64,000 nucleotides of DNA from Begonia masoniana (taxonomy: Eukaryota; Streptophyta; Magnoliopsida; Cucurbitales; Begoniaceae), in NCBI GenBank assembly GCA_022432975.1, contig CM039506.1, positions 1,008,951 to 1,072,950 of the forward strand. Reading direction: 5' to 3'. The stretch's first letter is position 1; each line of letters starts with the position of its first letter. Shown piece after piece: positions 1-11,297 of the stretch. A program made the position numbers and the translations under genes. The notes under the pieces are model-generated. The model did not search any database and was not told the DNA's origin. It saw only the letters and a list, made by a program, of their open reading frames with translations.

Positions 1-422
1 AGACTAAGTAGAACTTCAAGATCTTTCATAGGTAAGGATTTTTTCCCGAAGTATTTCGTGGATGATCTTCCCGGGTACCACCCTGATGGGAAATAGAGTT
101 TGTGATTGATATATATCCCGATGCAGTACCTCCGTATCTAAGACCCTTACATATTTCACCTGTTGAACTGAGGGAATTGCAAGGTCACTACAAGATTAGT
201 AGACAAAGGCGTTATAGCTTTATCAGTTCCCCTGGGGTCGCGCCGTCCTATTTGTTATAAGAAAGATGATCCCTAAGATTTCATAGATTCCGAGGAACTT
301 AACAATTTCTACAATTAAGAATAAGTAACCCCTTGCCTCGAATTGATGACTTGTTTGACCCATTACAAGAGTCCACAGTGTTTTCAAAAGATGATTACGT
401 TCGGGTTACTACCAACTGAAGG
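1..422 (+). pseudogene. Decayed Ty3/gypsy reverse transcriptase, N-terminal part
   Basis: This is the remnant of the protease-RT linker and RT fingers of a Ty3/gypsy polyprotein. Short peptides such as VDDLPGYHPDG (near 59-95) and [11 protein letters not shown] (near 331-362) match, in order, the same segments of the better preserved element at 54190-54520. Several stops and indels interrupt the reading frame, so no protein can be made. The last recognisable bases correspond to the RT palm just after the first catalytic Asp region (54571-54579 of the other copy). Homology then stops abruptly at a pure T/G tract. The 5' half of the element lies outside the window. Confidence 0.8.
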
Positions 423-462
423 TTTTTTTGTTTTTTTTTTTTTGTTTTTTTTTTTTTTTTTT

Positions 463-541
<79 letters not shown>

Positions 542-702
542 TTTTTTTTTGTTTTTTTTTTTTTGTTTTTTTTTTTTTTTGTTTTTTTTTTTTTTTTTTT
601 GTTTTTTTTTTTTTTTTTTTTGTTTTTTTTTTTTTTTTTGTTTTTTTTTTTTTTGTTTTTTTTTTTTTTTTTGTTTTTTTTTTTTTTTGTTTTTTTTTTT
701 TT

Positions 703-733
<31 letters not shown>

Positions 734-752
734 TTGTTTTTTTTTTTTTTTT

Positions 753-783
<31 letters not shown>

Positions 784-1131
784 TTGTTTTTTTTTTTTTG
801 TTTTTTTTTTTTTGTTTTTTTTTTTTTTGTTTTTTTTTTTTGTTTTTTTTTTTTTTTGTTTTTTTTTTTTTGTTTTTTTTTTTTTGTTTTTTTTTTTTTG
901 TTTTTTTTTTTTTGTTTTTTTTTTTTTTTGTTTTTTTTTTTTTTTGTTTTTTTTTTTTTTTGTTTTTTTTTTTTTTTTTTGTTTTTTTTTTTTTTTTTTG
1001 TTTTTTTTTTTTTGTTTTTTTTTTTTTTTTTTTTGTTTTTTTTTTTTTGTTTTTTTTTTTTTGTTTTTTTTTTTTTGTTTTTTTTTTTTTTTTTGTTTTT
1101 TTTTTTTGTTTTTTTTTTTTTTTTTTTTTTT

Positions 1132-1162
<31 letters not shown>

Positions 1163-1273
1163 TTTTTTTTTTTGTTTTTTTTTTTTTTGTTTTTTTTTTT
1201 TTGTTTTTTTTTTTTTGTTTTTTTTTTTTTGTTTTTTTTTTTTTTTTTTTTTTTGTTTTTTTTTTTTTTTTTT

Positions 1274-1304
<31 letters not shown>

Positions 1305-1634
1305 TTGTTTTTTTTTTTTTTGTTTTTTTTTTTTTGTTTTTTTTTTTTTGTTTTTTTTTTTTTTTTTGTTTTTTTTTTTTTTTGTTTTTTTTTTTTTGTT
1401 TTTTTTTTTTTTGTTTTTTTTTTTTTTTGTTTTTTTTTTTTTGTTTTTTTTTTTTTGTTTTTTTTTTTTTGTTTTTTTTTTTTTTTTTTGTTTTTTTTTT
1501 TTTGTTTTTTTTTTTTTTGTTTTTTTTTTTTTTTTTTTGTTTTTTTTTTTTTTTGTTTTTTTTTTTTTGTTTTTTTTTTTTTTGTTTTTTTTTTTTTGTT
1601 TTTTTTTTTTTTTTTGTTTTTTTTTTTTTTTTTG
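423..1634. repeat. 1.2 kb low-complexity tract of T runs separated by single G
   Basis: Every base is T or G. T runs of mostly 11 to 22 bases are separated by single Gs, about 80 of them, with irregular spacing. The tract lies exactly between two parts of one pol pseudogene and replaces about 190 bp of RT (the equivalent of roughly 54580-54768, including the FIDD catalytic box). The long frames through it (poly-Phe on +, poly-Lys on -) are composition artefacts and not genes. It is either a real simple-repeat expansion or a sequencing/assembly artefact. Confidence 0.9.
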
Positions 1635-3933
1635 TCAGGATCACTTAATGATATTCGTAACACATTAGGAAGCAGAACTCTATGCCAAGTGTTCAATGTG
1701 AATTTTTGCTGGATAAGGTCTACTTTTTAGGCCATGGCATATCTTTTGATCCAACCAAAATTCAGGCTGTTAAGGATTGGCCACAGCCAAGGAATGTCAG
1801 TGAAGTCCGTAGTTTTCTTGGTTTGGCAGGCTATTATAGGAAGTTTATTAAAGGATTTTTCTATGATAGCTAACCCTTGACTAGTTTGACAAAGAAGGAT
1901 ACTAAGTACTGTTGGACCGAAGCTTGTGAAGATGGCTTCCAGACACTTAAGCTGAAGTTGACAACAACCCCACTTTTGACTCTCCCAACTGAAGAAGGAA
2001 AGTTCAGTGTTTACTGTGATGCATCCAAAGTTGGCTTAGGGGTGTGTTTTGATGCAAGAAGGTAGGTTGTGGCGTATGCCTCTGGACAGCTGAAGAGTTA
2101 TGAACAGAATTACCCCACTCACAATTTGGAATTAGCTGCTAATGTTTTTTGCACTGAAGATTGGGAGACACTAGTTATATGGTCAACAGTGTGAGGTGTT
2201 TTCTGACCATAAAAGCTTGAAATACCTCTTCACTCAAAAGGAATTGAACATAAGACAAAGACGTTGGTTGGAATTTGTTAAAGATTATGACTTTGAGATT
2301 AGGTATCACCCAGGTAAGGCCAATGTTGTGGCTGATGCATTAAGTAGGAGTGTCAACAACAATGCAACCCGCGGTGTCAAGCATGTCTGCAACCTTTGAG
2401 AATAGAAGTTCAGAAGTTTGATGTAGAAATAATTCCCGAGTTGTCAGCCTTGCTTGCCGATCTAACCATACAACCAACCATCTGGACAAGATCAGAGAAG
2501 CACAAAAAGAGGACTCTAAGGAGAATAACAGTGGAGGGATAATTAAAGGATGCAGCCTCGGAGTTCAGTCTCTCCAATGATGGTATTTGAAATTTAGGAA
2601 TCGATGTAACATTCCGAGTGTTAAGGAGTTACGCGAGTTGATCTTGGCTAAGGCTCACTCATCTTCCTTCTCTGTACATCCTGGTAGCACCAAGATGTAT
2701 CAAGACTTGAAGTTACATTATTGGTGGCCAAATTTAAAGAGAGATGTGGCTAAGTTTGTTGAGTCATGCATGGTATGCCAGCAAGTTAAAACTGAACACC
2801 AACGACCAGGAGGTACTCTTCAACCCTTACCGATCCCCAAATGGAAGTGGAAAAACATTGCCATGGATTTTGTGGTAGGATTACCAAGGACGACTAAAGG
2901 ACATGATGGTATTTGGGTTGTGGTAGACAGATGACAAAATCAGCACACTTTCTACCTGTGAAAATGACTTTTACACGATGGACCAGATTGATGACCTGTA
3001 TGTCCAAGAAATTACCAGATTGCATGGGATTCCGATATCTATATCTCCGAGCGCGATCCTAGATTCACCTCAAGATTTTGGCAAAGTTTGCAAAGCACAT
3101 TAGGGACAAAGTTATCCTTCAGCACTGCCTTCCAGCCTCAAACCGATGGTCAATCTGAGAGGACCATTCAGATACTAGAAGATATGTTGAGAGCGTGCGT
3201 ACTGGATTTTCAGTTATCTTGGAGTTGATACTTACCCTTGGTGGAGTTCTCCTACAATAATAGTTACCAGTCCACCATAGGCATGGCACCATATGAAGCC
3301 CTTTATGGCAGGAAGTGTAGGTCACCTCTCTACTGGAGTGAAGTCGGTGAAGCAAAGCTCCTAGGCCCAGAGATCCTGTAGCAAATGTCAGACAAGATTG
3401 CCATTATTAGGAGAAGAATGGTGACTGCACAAAGTCGACAGAAGAGTTATGCAAACCAAAGGAGAAGAGATCTTGAGTTTGCTGTTGGAGATGAAGTTTT
3501 TCTAAAGATTTCACCATTTAAAGGAGTTTTAAGATTTGGCAAGAAGGGAAAGCTTAATCCGCGATTCATTGGACCATTCCCTGTCTCAGAAAGGATCGGC
3601 GGTACTGCTTACAGGCTACAATTGCCCCTATCACTGGAAAAGGTTTATAATGTTTTTCATGTGTCCATGTTGAGAAAATGCATACGGGATCCTACACAAG
3701 TTGTCAAGCCAGTGGATGTCGAAATTGAGCCAACATTAGTATACGAAGAGAAGCCAGTAAAAATTTTGGAGTCTGTAGTGAAAACTCTGAGGAATAAGGA
3801 AATTCCTTTGGTTAAGGTCTTATGGACAAACCATGGAGTTGAAGAAGCCACTTGGGAGCAACAGCAGGACATGTTGGACAGATATCCGGAGCTCTTTGTT
3901 TGTGCAATTTTCGAGGACAAAAATTTTGTTTAA
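1635..3933 (+). pseudogene. Decayed Ty3/gypsy pol: RT thumb, RNase H, integrase, chromodomain
   Basis: This continues the same element after the T/G tract. In order it shows the RT thumb/connection ([15 protein letters not shown], 1682-1873), RNase H (FSVYCDASKVGLG near 2005-2040; [17 protein letters not shown] at 2199-2249), the integrase zinc region and catalytic core start (2587-2934, CMVCQQVK and MDFVVGLPRT), the rest of the core in shifted frames (2935-3384, including HGIP- and [15 protein letters not shown] segments), then the GPF module and a C-terminal chromodomain (3385-3933, ending WEQQQDMLDRYPELF). Stops at 1871, 2063, 2397, 2932 and 3379 and several frameshifts kill it. It is clearly related to the 50441-59062 element but much older. 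Confidence 0.9.
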
Positions 3934-3944
3934 GGAGGGGTGGA
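3931..3944 (+). other. Polypurine tract of the left gypsy element
   Basis: TAAGGAGGGGTGGA lies directly before the LTR start TGTAACACCC. This is where the plus-strand primer of an LTR retrotransposon is expected. The younger element has the equivalent AAGGAGGGTAGA at 57092-57103. Confidence 0.7.
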
Positions 3945-4094
3945 TGTAACACCCGACGATCTCAGTCAGGTGATTTTCTTAATGGAATTAACTGTCGCCT
4001 TTATTATTAACACTTGAATTTAATTATTATGCCAAAGTTTACTTGATTTCTAATTTTGGGGTGGCAAAATAGTAATTAGGAAGGATTTTATTAA

Positions 4095-4102
4095 TATAAA
4101 TA
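4095..4102 (+). promoter_or_regulatory. Putative TATA box of the left element LTR
   Basis: TATAAATA lies 150 bp into the LTR, in an AT-rich stretch ahead of a pyrimidine-rich leader. That is a normal place for the U3/R promoter of a plant LTR. It rests on the motif alone. Confidence 0.4.
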
Positions 4103-4634
4103 GAAAATGAAAACCTTAAACCTCATTTAAACCCCACTGTAGCCGACACATTTACTCTCGGCGATTTTCCTCCTCCAGAACTCTCTCCCTGCCAACGACC
4201 CTCTCGTCATCGATCGATTTCCTCCAGCCTCCACCCTGATAACCTACATTTAAGGTAAGATTTAGTCAGTGCAGTTGCCGTGTAGTTATTTGGAATTCTG
4301 TTTTAACTTAGGACTTGAGGTTTTGGGTTCTTCGATGGCAGAGTATATTTTGTAGCACTTTAAATCTGAGTTTAGTAATAGCATTTCCGAATCGATTATG
4401 GACATTTAATATAACCGACCCTGTTTAATCATTAGTTGAACCTAGCTGCTTGGTTTTTGGATTTCAGACTGCACAAAGAGAAACTAGACTGACGGATTCG
4501 GGAATGATTTAAGCTATTAGATTCTAGGGTGGCTTGTGATTAGGACTATTAGGATTTTGTTTTAACTACTGCAATGTAAATGTTTTAGGTGAAGAAGTCT
4601 GAAGAAAAGGAGCTCAAGTTGCTAGAGAAACCAG

Positions 4635-5215
4635 GTAAGTGAATGTGTAGGATTCCCGGCCATTAGGGCCCTACATCACAAGGGTATCCTTTAGAAGTTA
4701 TTTTCGATGTTTAGTGGTCACTGAGACTGATGTTGCTACCTGAATTGATAAAATGATCCTTATTAGACGTATGACCTGCTTGTTAGAATGATGAATCAAG
4801 TATACCCCTGTTCATGCATTATGATTAATTACGCATATGAAAATGTTTTAAAAGCATGTTTTCCTCATGAACAAGATAAGAATATAAAACTTATGCAACG
4901 TGAATTAAGCGAGGGTTGGGGGCAGTTTGGCGTATGTCACTATCCAAAAAGAAGGATCATGATTACGGCCCACAAGGGATTATGTACACTCTCACTGTCA
5001 AACCCCCTTTACCGGCACAAATGCTCTCTTAATCCACATAATGATGATTATGAACAATGAATACGAATGATGAACAAGAATGAAGACTATGAACATGAAT
5101 ATGAACAAGAAAAGATCCATAACATGTGTTTTCTTAAAATGAGCATTCATGCATACTTGTTAGTATTGCATTCCTTACTAAGCATTAGGCTTATAGTTTA
5201 AACCTTATGATGTAG
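4635..5215 (+). other. Predicted intron inside LTR leader (left element)
   Basis: The donor CCAG/GTAAGT is followed by GGGCCCTACATCAC. TTACTAAG lies about 35 nt before the acceptor TGATGTAG/GTGAAG. The same order recurs in five other LTRs here (see finding). This is inference from conserved splice-like signals and not proof of splicing. Confidence 0.4.
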
Positions 5216-6249
5216 GTGAAGATTTAACAGGTGAGGGTTCCAAGTTCAGTGATGATGTCTAAGGCTGGTTGCAGGATGGTGCTGAGGGTGGAAGTCTGTT
5301 GCTGGCAGGCGATTATGACCCGTGGTTACGTTTATTTTATGACAGTAAGACTTATGATGATCTGATGTTTATGTAGGATGAAATTTTCCTTAGAACATTG
5401 GATTCTGTGATTATCTAGTTTAGTTACCAACTTCGAGGATGATTATGAAAATATAGAATGATCTGTTTTAATTAAGTCTTCCGCTAAATGTATTCTGGTT
5501 GAGTCTATGATCAATATCTGTTTAAGTTTATGTCTATAAAGTATGAAATTTGGGAGAATTTGTCGTTTAGTCACCAGGCGACGTAGTTGTTTCCGTTACC
5601 GGATGATGTGAATGTATTATTTTGTCGTCTAGTGATCGGTGGAGATAGTATGTTTTCACCGGATGATATAAGGGTTATTCTTGTCGTCTAGTGACCGGGC
5701 GACGCGAGAATTTTCTTGTCATTTAGTGACCGGGTGATGTGAGTATTTGCTAGTGCTCGAGTGATGTTTTAATTGGTCACGCGAGGCGCACACGACCACC
5801 GGTCGACGTAGAGTAAATACGAACATCCGGCGGTGGATGTTCGAGACCGGGCGAGATTTAAAAGAGTCACGTGTTAGACTCGTGTTCACCGGTAGATGTC
5901 TTCTATTGGGTGACGATAATTGAGTCACGCAGGGTACACGTGACAACCGGATGATGTATAATCTGTTAATCGATGCATGCAAACCCGAGCAGGATAACGT
6001 CGAGTGATCTGAGGGCATTTTCTTCCTGCCCGAATTTGTCATGGATCTGATGACCGAGTATAGTCGCCCGACTCTGTGAACGTATATGTCACTAGTTTTT
6101 AGGGGAAGTCAAGTTCGATGGTCTAGCTTGCTATTTGTTATGTTAAAGTCCTTAGGCTTCATTGAGAAAAAAAAGAGGGAAGAGAAAAGAACATGTAAAT
6201 ACGAGGTTAAGTTATGATTTACGTGGCGACTTCAACCGGGGTCGTTACA

Positions 6250-7599
6250 TGTTGTGTCCTCAATACACGTCGTTCTCATCACTTCAAGTTAAAACCTTGA
6301 ATGTGAAATAGATAACTTAGGTTCTAACCACAAGTCATGTAGCACTCAACCTCATTTGCTTGATACGTTCAACTCTTTTAGAACAAATCAATTGAAGTGA
6401 ACTTTCTTATGCTTCATCAAACGCATTACTAAGTCTTAATTACGCGTCCATCAAGGTTGTTGGGTCCTCAATACACGTCGTTCTCATCACTTCAAGTTAA
6501 AACCGATAATGTGAAATGGATAACTTAATTTCTAACCACAAGTCATGTAACACTCAACCTTATTTGCTTGATACGTTGACCTCTTTTGGAACAAATCGAT
6601 TGAAGTGAAGTTTCTAATGCTAAATCAAACGCATTACTAAGTCTTAATTACTCGTCCATGAAGGTTGTTGGGTCCTCAATACACGTCGTTCTCATCACTT
6701 CAAGTTAAAACCTCGAATGTGAAATGGATAACTTAGGTTCTAACCACAAGTCATCTAACACTCAACCTAATTTGATTTGATACGTTCAACTCTTTTGGAA
6801 CAAATCAATTGAAGTGAAGTTTCTTATGCTTCATCAAACGCATTACAAAGTCTTAATTACTCGTCCATGAAGGTTGTTGGGTCCTCAATACACGTCGTTC
6901 TCATGACTTCAAGTTAAAACCTATAATGTGAAATGGATAACTTAGGTTCTAACCACAAGTCATGTAACACTCAACCTCATTTGCTTGATACGTTCAACTC
7001 TTTTGGAACAAATCGATTGAAGTGAAGTTTCTTATGCTTCATCAAACGCATTACTAAGTCTTAATTACTCGTCCATGAAGGTTGTTGGGTCCTCAATACA
7101 CATCGTTCTCATCACTTCAAGTTAAAACCTTGAATGTGAAATGGATAACTTAGGTTCTAACCACAAGTCTTGTAACACTCAAACTCATTAGCTTGATACG
7201 TTCAACTCTTTTGGAACAAATCGATTGAAGTGAAGTTTCTTATGCTTCATCAAACGCATTACAAAGTCTTAATTACACGTCCATGAAGGTTGTTGGGTCC
7301 TCAATACACGTCGTTCTCATCACTTCAAGTTAAAACCTATAATGTGAAATGGATAAATTAGGTTCTAACCACAAGTCATATAACACTCAACCTCATTTGC
7401 TTGATACGTTCAACTCTTTTGGAAAAATCGATTGAAGTGAAGTTTCATATGCTTAATCAAACGCATTATTAAGTCTTAATTACTCGTCCATGAAGGTTGT
7501 TGGGTCCTCAATACACGTCGTTATCATCACTTCAAGTTAAAACCTTCAATGTGAAATGGATAACTTAGGTTCTAACCACAAGTTTTGTAGCACTCAACC
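6250..7599 (+). repeat. 208-bp satellite array, left arm, block 1
   Basis: About 6.5 head-to-tail monomers of 208 bp. For example, GTCCTCAATA recurs at 6881, 7089 and 7297. Landmarks of each unit, in order, are GTTGGGTCCTCAATACACG, CTTCAAGTTAAAACC, GGATAACTTAGGTTCTAACC, CTTGATACGTTCAACTC and AAGTCTTAATTACTCGTCC. The array starts directly at the LTR end at 6249, so the element probably inserted into the array or sits at its edge. No coding potential. Confidence 0.95.
7595..7599. other. Target-site duplication CAACC (left copy)
   Basis: CAACC precedes the LTR start at 7600 and is repeated at 11298-11302, directly after its end. The satellite phase resumes correctly across the insertion. Confidence 0.85.
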
Positions 7600-8084
7600 T
7601 GTAACGACCCGGGGAGGATCGCCACGTAATTCTTAACTTGTCTTAAAACTTTAATTCATATTTGAACTCTTTTCTCCTTCTCTATTTTTTTTTTATAACA
7701 GTATACTTAACAGGCTTAAAGATTTCAACTTAACAGATGGAAAATCAGTCCCTCGTGCGTCACTTCTTCATGACATTATTTACTTAATCATTCACAGACA
7801 TGAGCGACCATACACGGTCATTGATTCTATGACGAAATCGGGCGGTGGAGGATTGCCCTCGGGTCGCCCTACGTTATTCTACCCGAATGGCATGGGTCTG
7901 CATGCATCGGCGGATGAAGCGCATATTATCCGACCTATCACGTGCATATCAAGTGACTCTTTCATCGACGTTCAGTAGAAAACATCTACCGATGAGCACG
8001 TGCGTCTCTCGTGAATGTCTAAAAACATCATCCGGTAGCGGACATCTACCGGTAGACATGTGCAGCTCTCGTGATCATTAAATC

Positions 8085-9640
8085 TCTACTTCTGCCGATC
8101 GCTAGACGACAAAATAGCACTTTTGTCATCCGATGGCTAAAACTCTACATCTGCCGCTACATCTGCCGCTACATCTGCTGATCGCTAGACGACAAAATTT
8201 ATACTTACATCATCCGAAGGCTAAACACTCTACATCTGCCGCTACATCTGCCGATCGCTAGACGACAAAATTTATACTTACATCATCCGAAGGCTAAACA
8301 CTCTACATCTGCCGCTACATCTGCCGATCACTAGACGACAAAATTTATACTTACATCATCTGAGGGCTAAACACTCTACATCTGCCGCTACATCTGCCGC
8401 TACATCTGCCGCTACATCTGCCGCTACATCTGCCGCTACATCTGCCGCTACATCTGCCGCTACATCTGCCGATCGCTAGACGACAAAATTTATACTTACA
8501 TCATCCGAAGGCTAAACACTCTACATCTGCCGCTACATCTGCCGATCGCTAGACGACAAAATTTATACTTACATCATCCGAAGGCTAAACACTCTACATC
8601 TGCCGCTACATCTGCCGCTACATCTGCCGATCGCTAGACGACAAAATTTATACTTACATCATCCGAAGGCTAAACACTCTACATCTGCCGCTACATCTGC
8701 CGCTACATCTGCCGCTACATCTGCCGCTACATCTGCCGATCGCTAGACGACAAAATTTATACTTACATCATCCGAAGGCTAAACACTCTACATCTGCCGC
8801 TACATCTGCCGATCACTAGACGACAAAATTTATACTTACATCATCCGAAGGCTAAACACTCTACATCTGCCGCTACATCTGCCGCTACATCTGCCGCTAC
8901 ATCTGCCGCTACATCTGCCGCTACATCTGCCGATCACTAGACGACAAAATTTATACTTACATCATCCGAAGGCTAAACACTCTACATCTGCCGCTACATC
9001 TGCCGCTACATCTGCCGCTACATCTGCCGCTACATCTGCCGCTACATCTGCCGCTACATCTGCCGCTACATCTGCCGCTACATCTGCCGCTACATCTGCC
9101 GCTACATCTGCCGATCGCTAGACGACAAAATTTATACTTACATCATCCGAAGGCTAAACACTCTACATCTGCCGCTACATCTGCCGCTACATCTGCCGAT
9201 CACTAGACGACAAAATTTATACTTACATCATCCGAAGGCTAAACACTCTACATCTGCCGCTACATCTGCCGCTACATCTGCCGCTACATCTGCCGCTACA
9301 TCTGCCGCTACATCTGCCGCTACATCTGCCGCTACATCTGCCGATCACTAGACGACAAAATTTATACTTACATCATCCGAAGGCTAAACACTCTACATCT
9401 GCCGCTACATCTGCCGATCGCTAGACGACAAAATTTATACTTACATCATCCGAAGGCTAAACACTCTACATCTGCCGCTACATCTGCCGATCACTAGACG
9501 ACAAAATTTATACTTACATCATCCGAAGGCTAAACACTCTACATCTGCCGCTACATCTGCCGCTACATCTGCCGCTACATCTGCCGCTACATCTGCCGAT
9601 CGCTAGACGACAAAATTTATACTTACATCATCCGAAGGCT
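8085..9640 (-). repeat. Compound minisatellite inside the solo LTR (12-bp and about 60-bp units)
   Basis: A 12-bp unit, GCTACATCTGCC on the + strand, occurs in runs of about 1 to 11 copies (the longest near 8990-9110). It alternates with a longer, nearly invariant segment containing GCTAGACGACAAAATTTATA and CATCATCCGAAGGCTAAACA, seen about 16 times. On the LTR sense strand the longer segment is the TTTTGTCGTCTAG module also found, less amplified, in the other chromovirus LTRs of this window. The long block is nearly uniform while the short-unit count varies freely, which suggests recent unequal exchange or slippage. Confidence 0.93.
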
Positions 9641-9939
9641 AAAAATCATATCCCATTCAAGATACGCATAGCGGAAGGCTTAAGCAAAACAGACTATTCA
9701 ATAATCCTTAAAATCGTTAACAGACTCTGAAGTCAAACCATTCAAATCCGAATCTCATTGTTATAAGAAAATTCTATTCTACTTAGTCATCTGTTTATCA
9801 TAAACTTTTCTAACTTACTATGAGCATAACTAGGGAGCTTAATCACCTATCCAGCCTTCACTGTCACACTGAGCATCCTCCAGCAACCAAGCTTAGACAT
9901 TCTCATTAACCTTGAGTTCCTCACCTGAAAACTCGTCAC

Positions 9940-10600
9940 CTACATCATAAGGTTTAAACTATAAGCCTAATGCTTAGTAAGGAATGCAACACTAACATGG
10001 GTGCATGAATGTATAATTTGGGAAAATCACATGCTCATAAGTCTTTTCTTGTTCATGTCTTTGCTCGTAATCATCATTCATAGTCATGGATCATATTCAT
10101 CATTCATAGTCATTGAATCATATTCTTTGTTTAAGTTGTGTGGATCAAGAAAGGATTTGTGCCGGTAAAGGGGGTTCGACAGTGAGTTTGATCTTGTTCC
10201 CTACTGCGGGTCGTATTCATATGTCCTTATTTGGACTGTGGCATAGGCCGAACCGCCCCCAACCCTCACTTAATCCACGTTGCATAAATCTTATATATAT
10301 ACATATATACATACATATCTTGTTCATGGGAAACATGCGTTAAAATATTTTCTTATGCTTGAGAAACATTCATGATGCATGAACATGAGAACTTTTAACT
10401 CATCAAACTATGACGAGGATCATACCAGAATAGACAACTTCACATTCACTAGCAGGTCATCAAATAGTATAACTCGCAACATACATAAATCCTTCAAGTG
10501 CAGACAAGCTCATTATCATAAGGTAAACATTAGACATATCAACCTAGTACTCCCACGATGTAGGGCTCTATTAGCCGGAAATCTTAATACATTCACTTAC
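9940..10600 (-). other. Predicted intron inside LTR leader (solo LTR, minus strand)
   Basis: On the minus strand, GAGACCAG/GTAAGTGAAT is the donor and TTATGATGTAG/GTGACG the acceptor, with CTTACTAAGCATTAGGC just upstream of the acceptor. Same arrangement as at 4635-5215. Not proven. Confidence 0.4.
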
Positions 10601-11128
10601 CTGGTCTCCTTAGTACTTGAGCTCCTTTCTCTTCAAACTTCTTCACCTAAAACATTTACATTGCAGTAGTTAAAAACAAAATTCTAATAGTTCTAAACTC
10701 AAGTTATCCTAAGATTTAATAGCTATAGTCATTCCCGAATCCTTAGTCTAATACTCTGTGCAGTTTGAAATCCAAAACCAAGACAGACTGATTAGATTAT
10801 CGATAACTCAGAGGTGGTTGTTCTAAATGTGCAGAATCGATTTGATAAAAGCATTCCCACTCTCAGATTCCAAGTGTTCTTATTACTAGTCGGCCATTGG
10901 AAAATCCAAAACTCCAATGCCGAGTGGAAAACAAGGCTAACAAGCTAACAGATGGCTACATTGACTATTGCATACCTCGGGCACAGAGTAGTCGAGTAGT
11001 GGCAGAGAAACCGATCGTCGAAGAGGGTATGCTGGAAGTAGAGAGCAAGAGCTTGGGAGAGAAGAAATTGCCGAAAAGGAAGGTGTCGGCTACAGTGGTT
11101 CAAGTGAGGTTTAAAACATTTCCTTTTT

Positions 11129-11137
11129 CTTTATATA
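11129..11137 (-). promoter_or_regulatory. Putative TATA box of the minus-strand solo LTR
   Basis: TATATAAAG on the minus strand lies about 160 bp inside the LTR start, matching the position of TATAAATA in the related LTR at 4095. Confidence 0.4.
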
Positions 11138-11297
11138 TCGTTCATCACTCTCCATTATTACAACTTTGCCACTCAACCTAGTTTAAATCCACATGAAATT
11201 AATTATTCTTGGTATAAGTCCTAAACTGCAAAGATTAAATAATCATGACTGGTAATACAGTTAGGAAAATAACATGGCCGTTAACACGGGTGTTACA

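Larger units (their letters stand above)
3945..6249 (+). mobile_element. 3' LTR of the decayed Ty3/gypsy element
   Basis: This LTR of 2305 bp starts TGTAACACCCGACGA right after the polypurine tract and ends GGGGTCGTTACA, where 208-bp satellite begins. It contains a TATAAATA box (4095-4102), a donor-like CCAG/GTAAGT (4631-4640), a TTACTAAG motif (5175) and TGATGTAG/G (to 5215). The 3' half holds diverged copies of a GTCGTCTAGTGACCGG module (about 5560-5990). Sequence and layout match the minus-strand solo LTR at 7600-11297, so both belong to one family. The matching 5' LTR is outside the window. Confidence 0.85.
7600..11297 (-). mobile_element. Solo LTR of a Ty3/gypsy element inserted in satellite (minus strand)
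   Basis: This 3698 bp insert begins TGTAACGACCCGGGG and ends CGGGTGTTACA. It is flanked by the 5-bp duplication CAACC and has no internal coding region, so it is a solo LTR left by recombination. Read on the minus strand it starts TGTAACACCCGTGTT and aligns with the LTR at 3945-6249: shared start and end, the CCACTGTAGCCGACAC block, the GAGACCAG/GTAAGTG donor-like site and GATGTAG/GTGACG. The extra length comes mainly from an expanded minisatellite (about 8085-9640). ORFs such as 10113-10343 or 10897-11181 have no family resemblance and are dismissed. Confidence 0.88.

Noticed and set aside
343..1730. Long open frames of about 400 codons on both strands (poly-Phe/Cys/Leu and poly-Lys)
   Set aside because: They are forced by the T/G-only composition, which cannot form stops on either strand except rarely. 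They have no protein-like content.
5719..6042. 107-codon minus-strand ORF in the left LTR
   Set aside because: It lies in the U5-like part with repeated GTGACCGG motifs. It has no family resemblance and is not preserved in the related LTR.
8085..9640. Resemblance to a CRISPR array (short repeats with longer spacers)
   Set aside because: The longer blocks are near-identical to each other and the 12-bp units occur in variable runs. The setting is a plant LTR, so it is a compound minisatellite.
10897..11181. 94-codon + strand ORF in the minus-strand solo LTR
   Set aside because: It is antisense to the LTR leader and absent from the related LTR, so probably chance.
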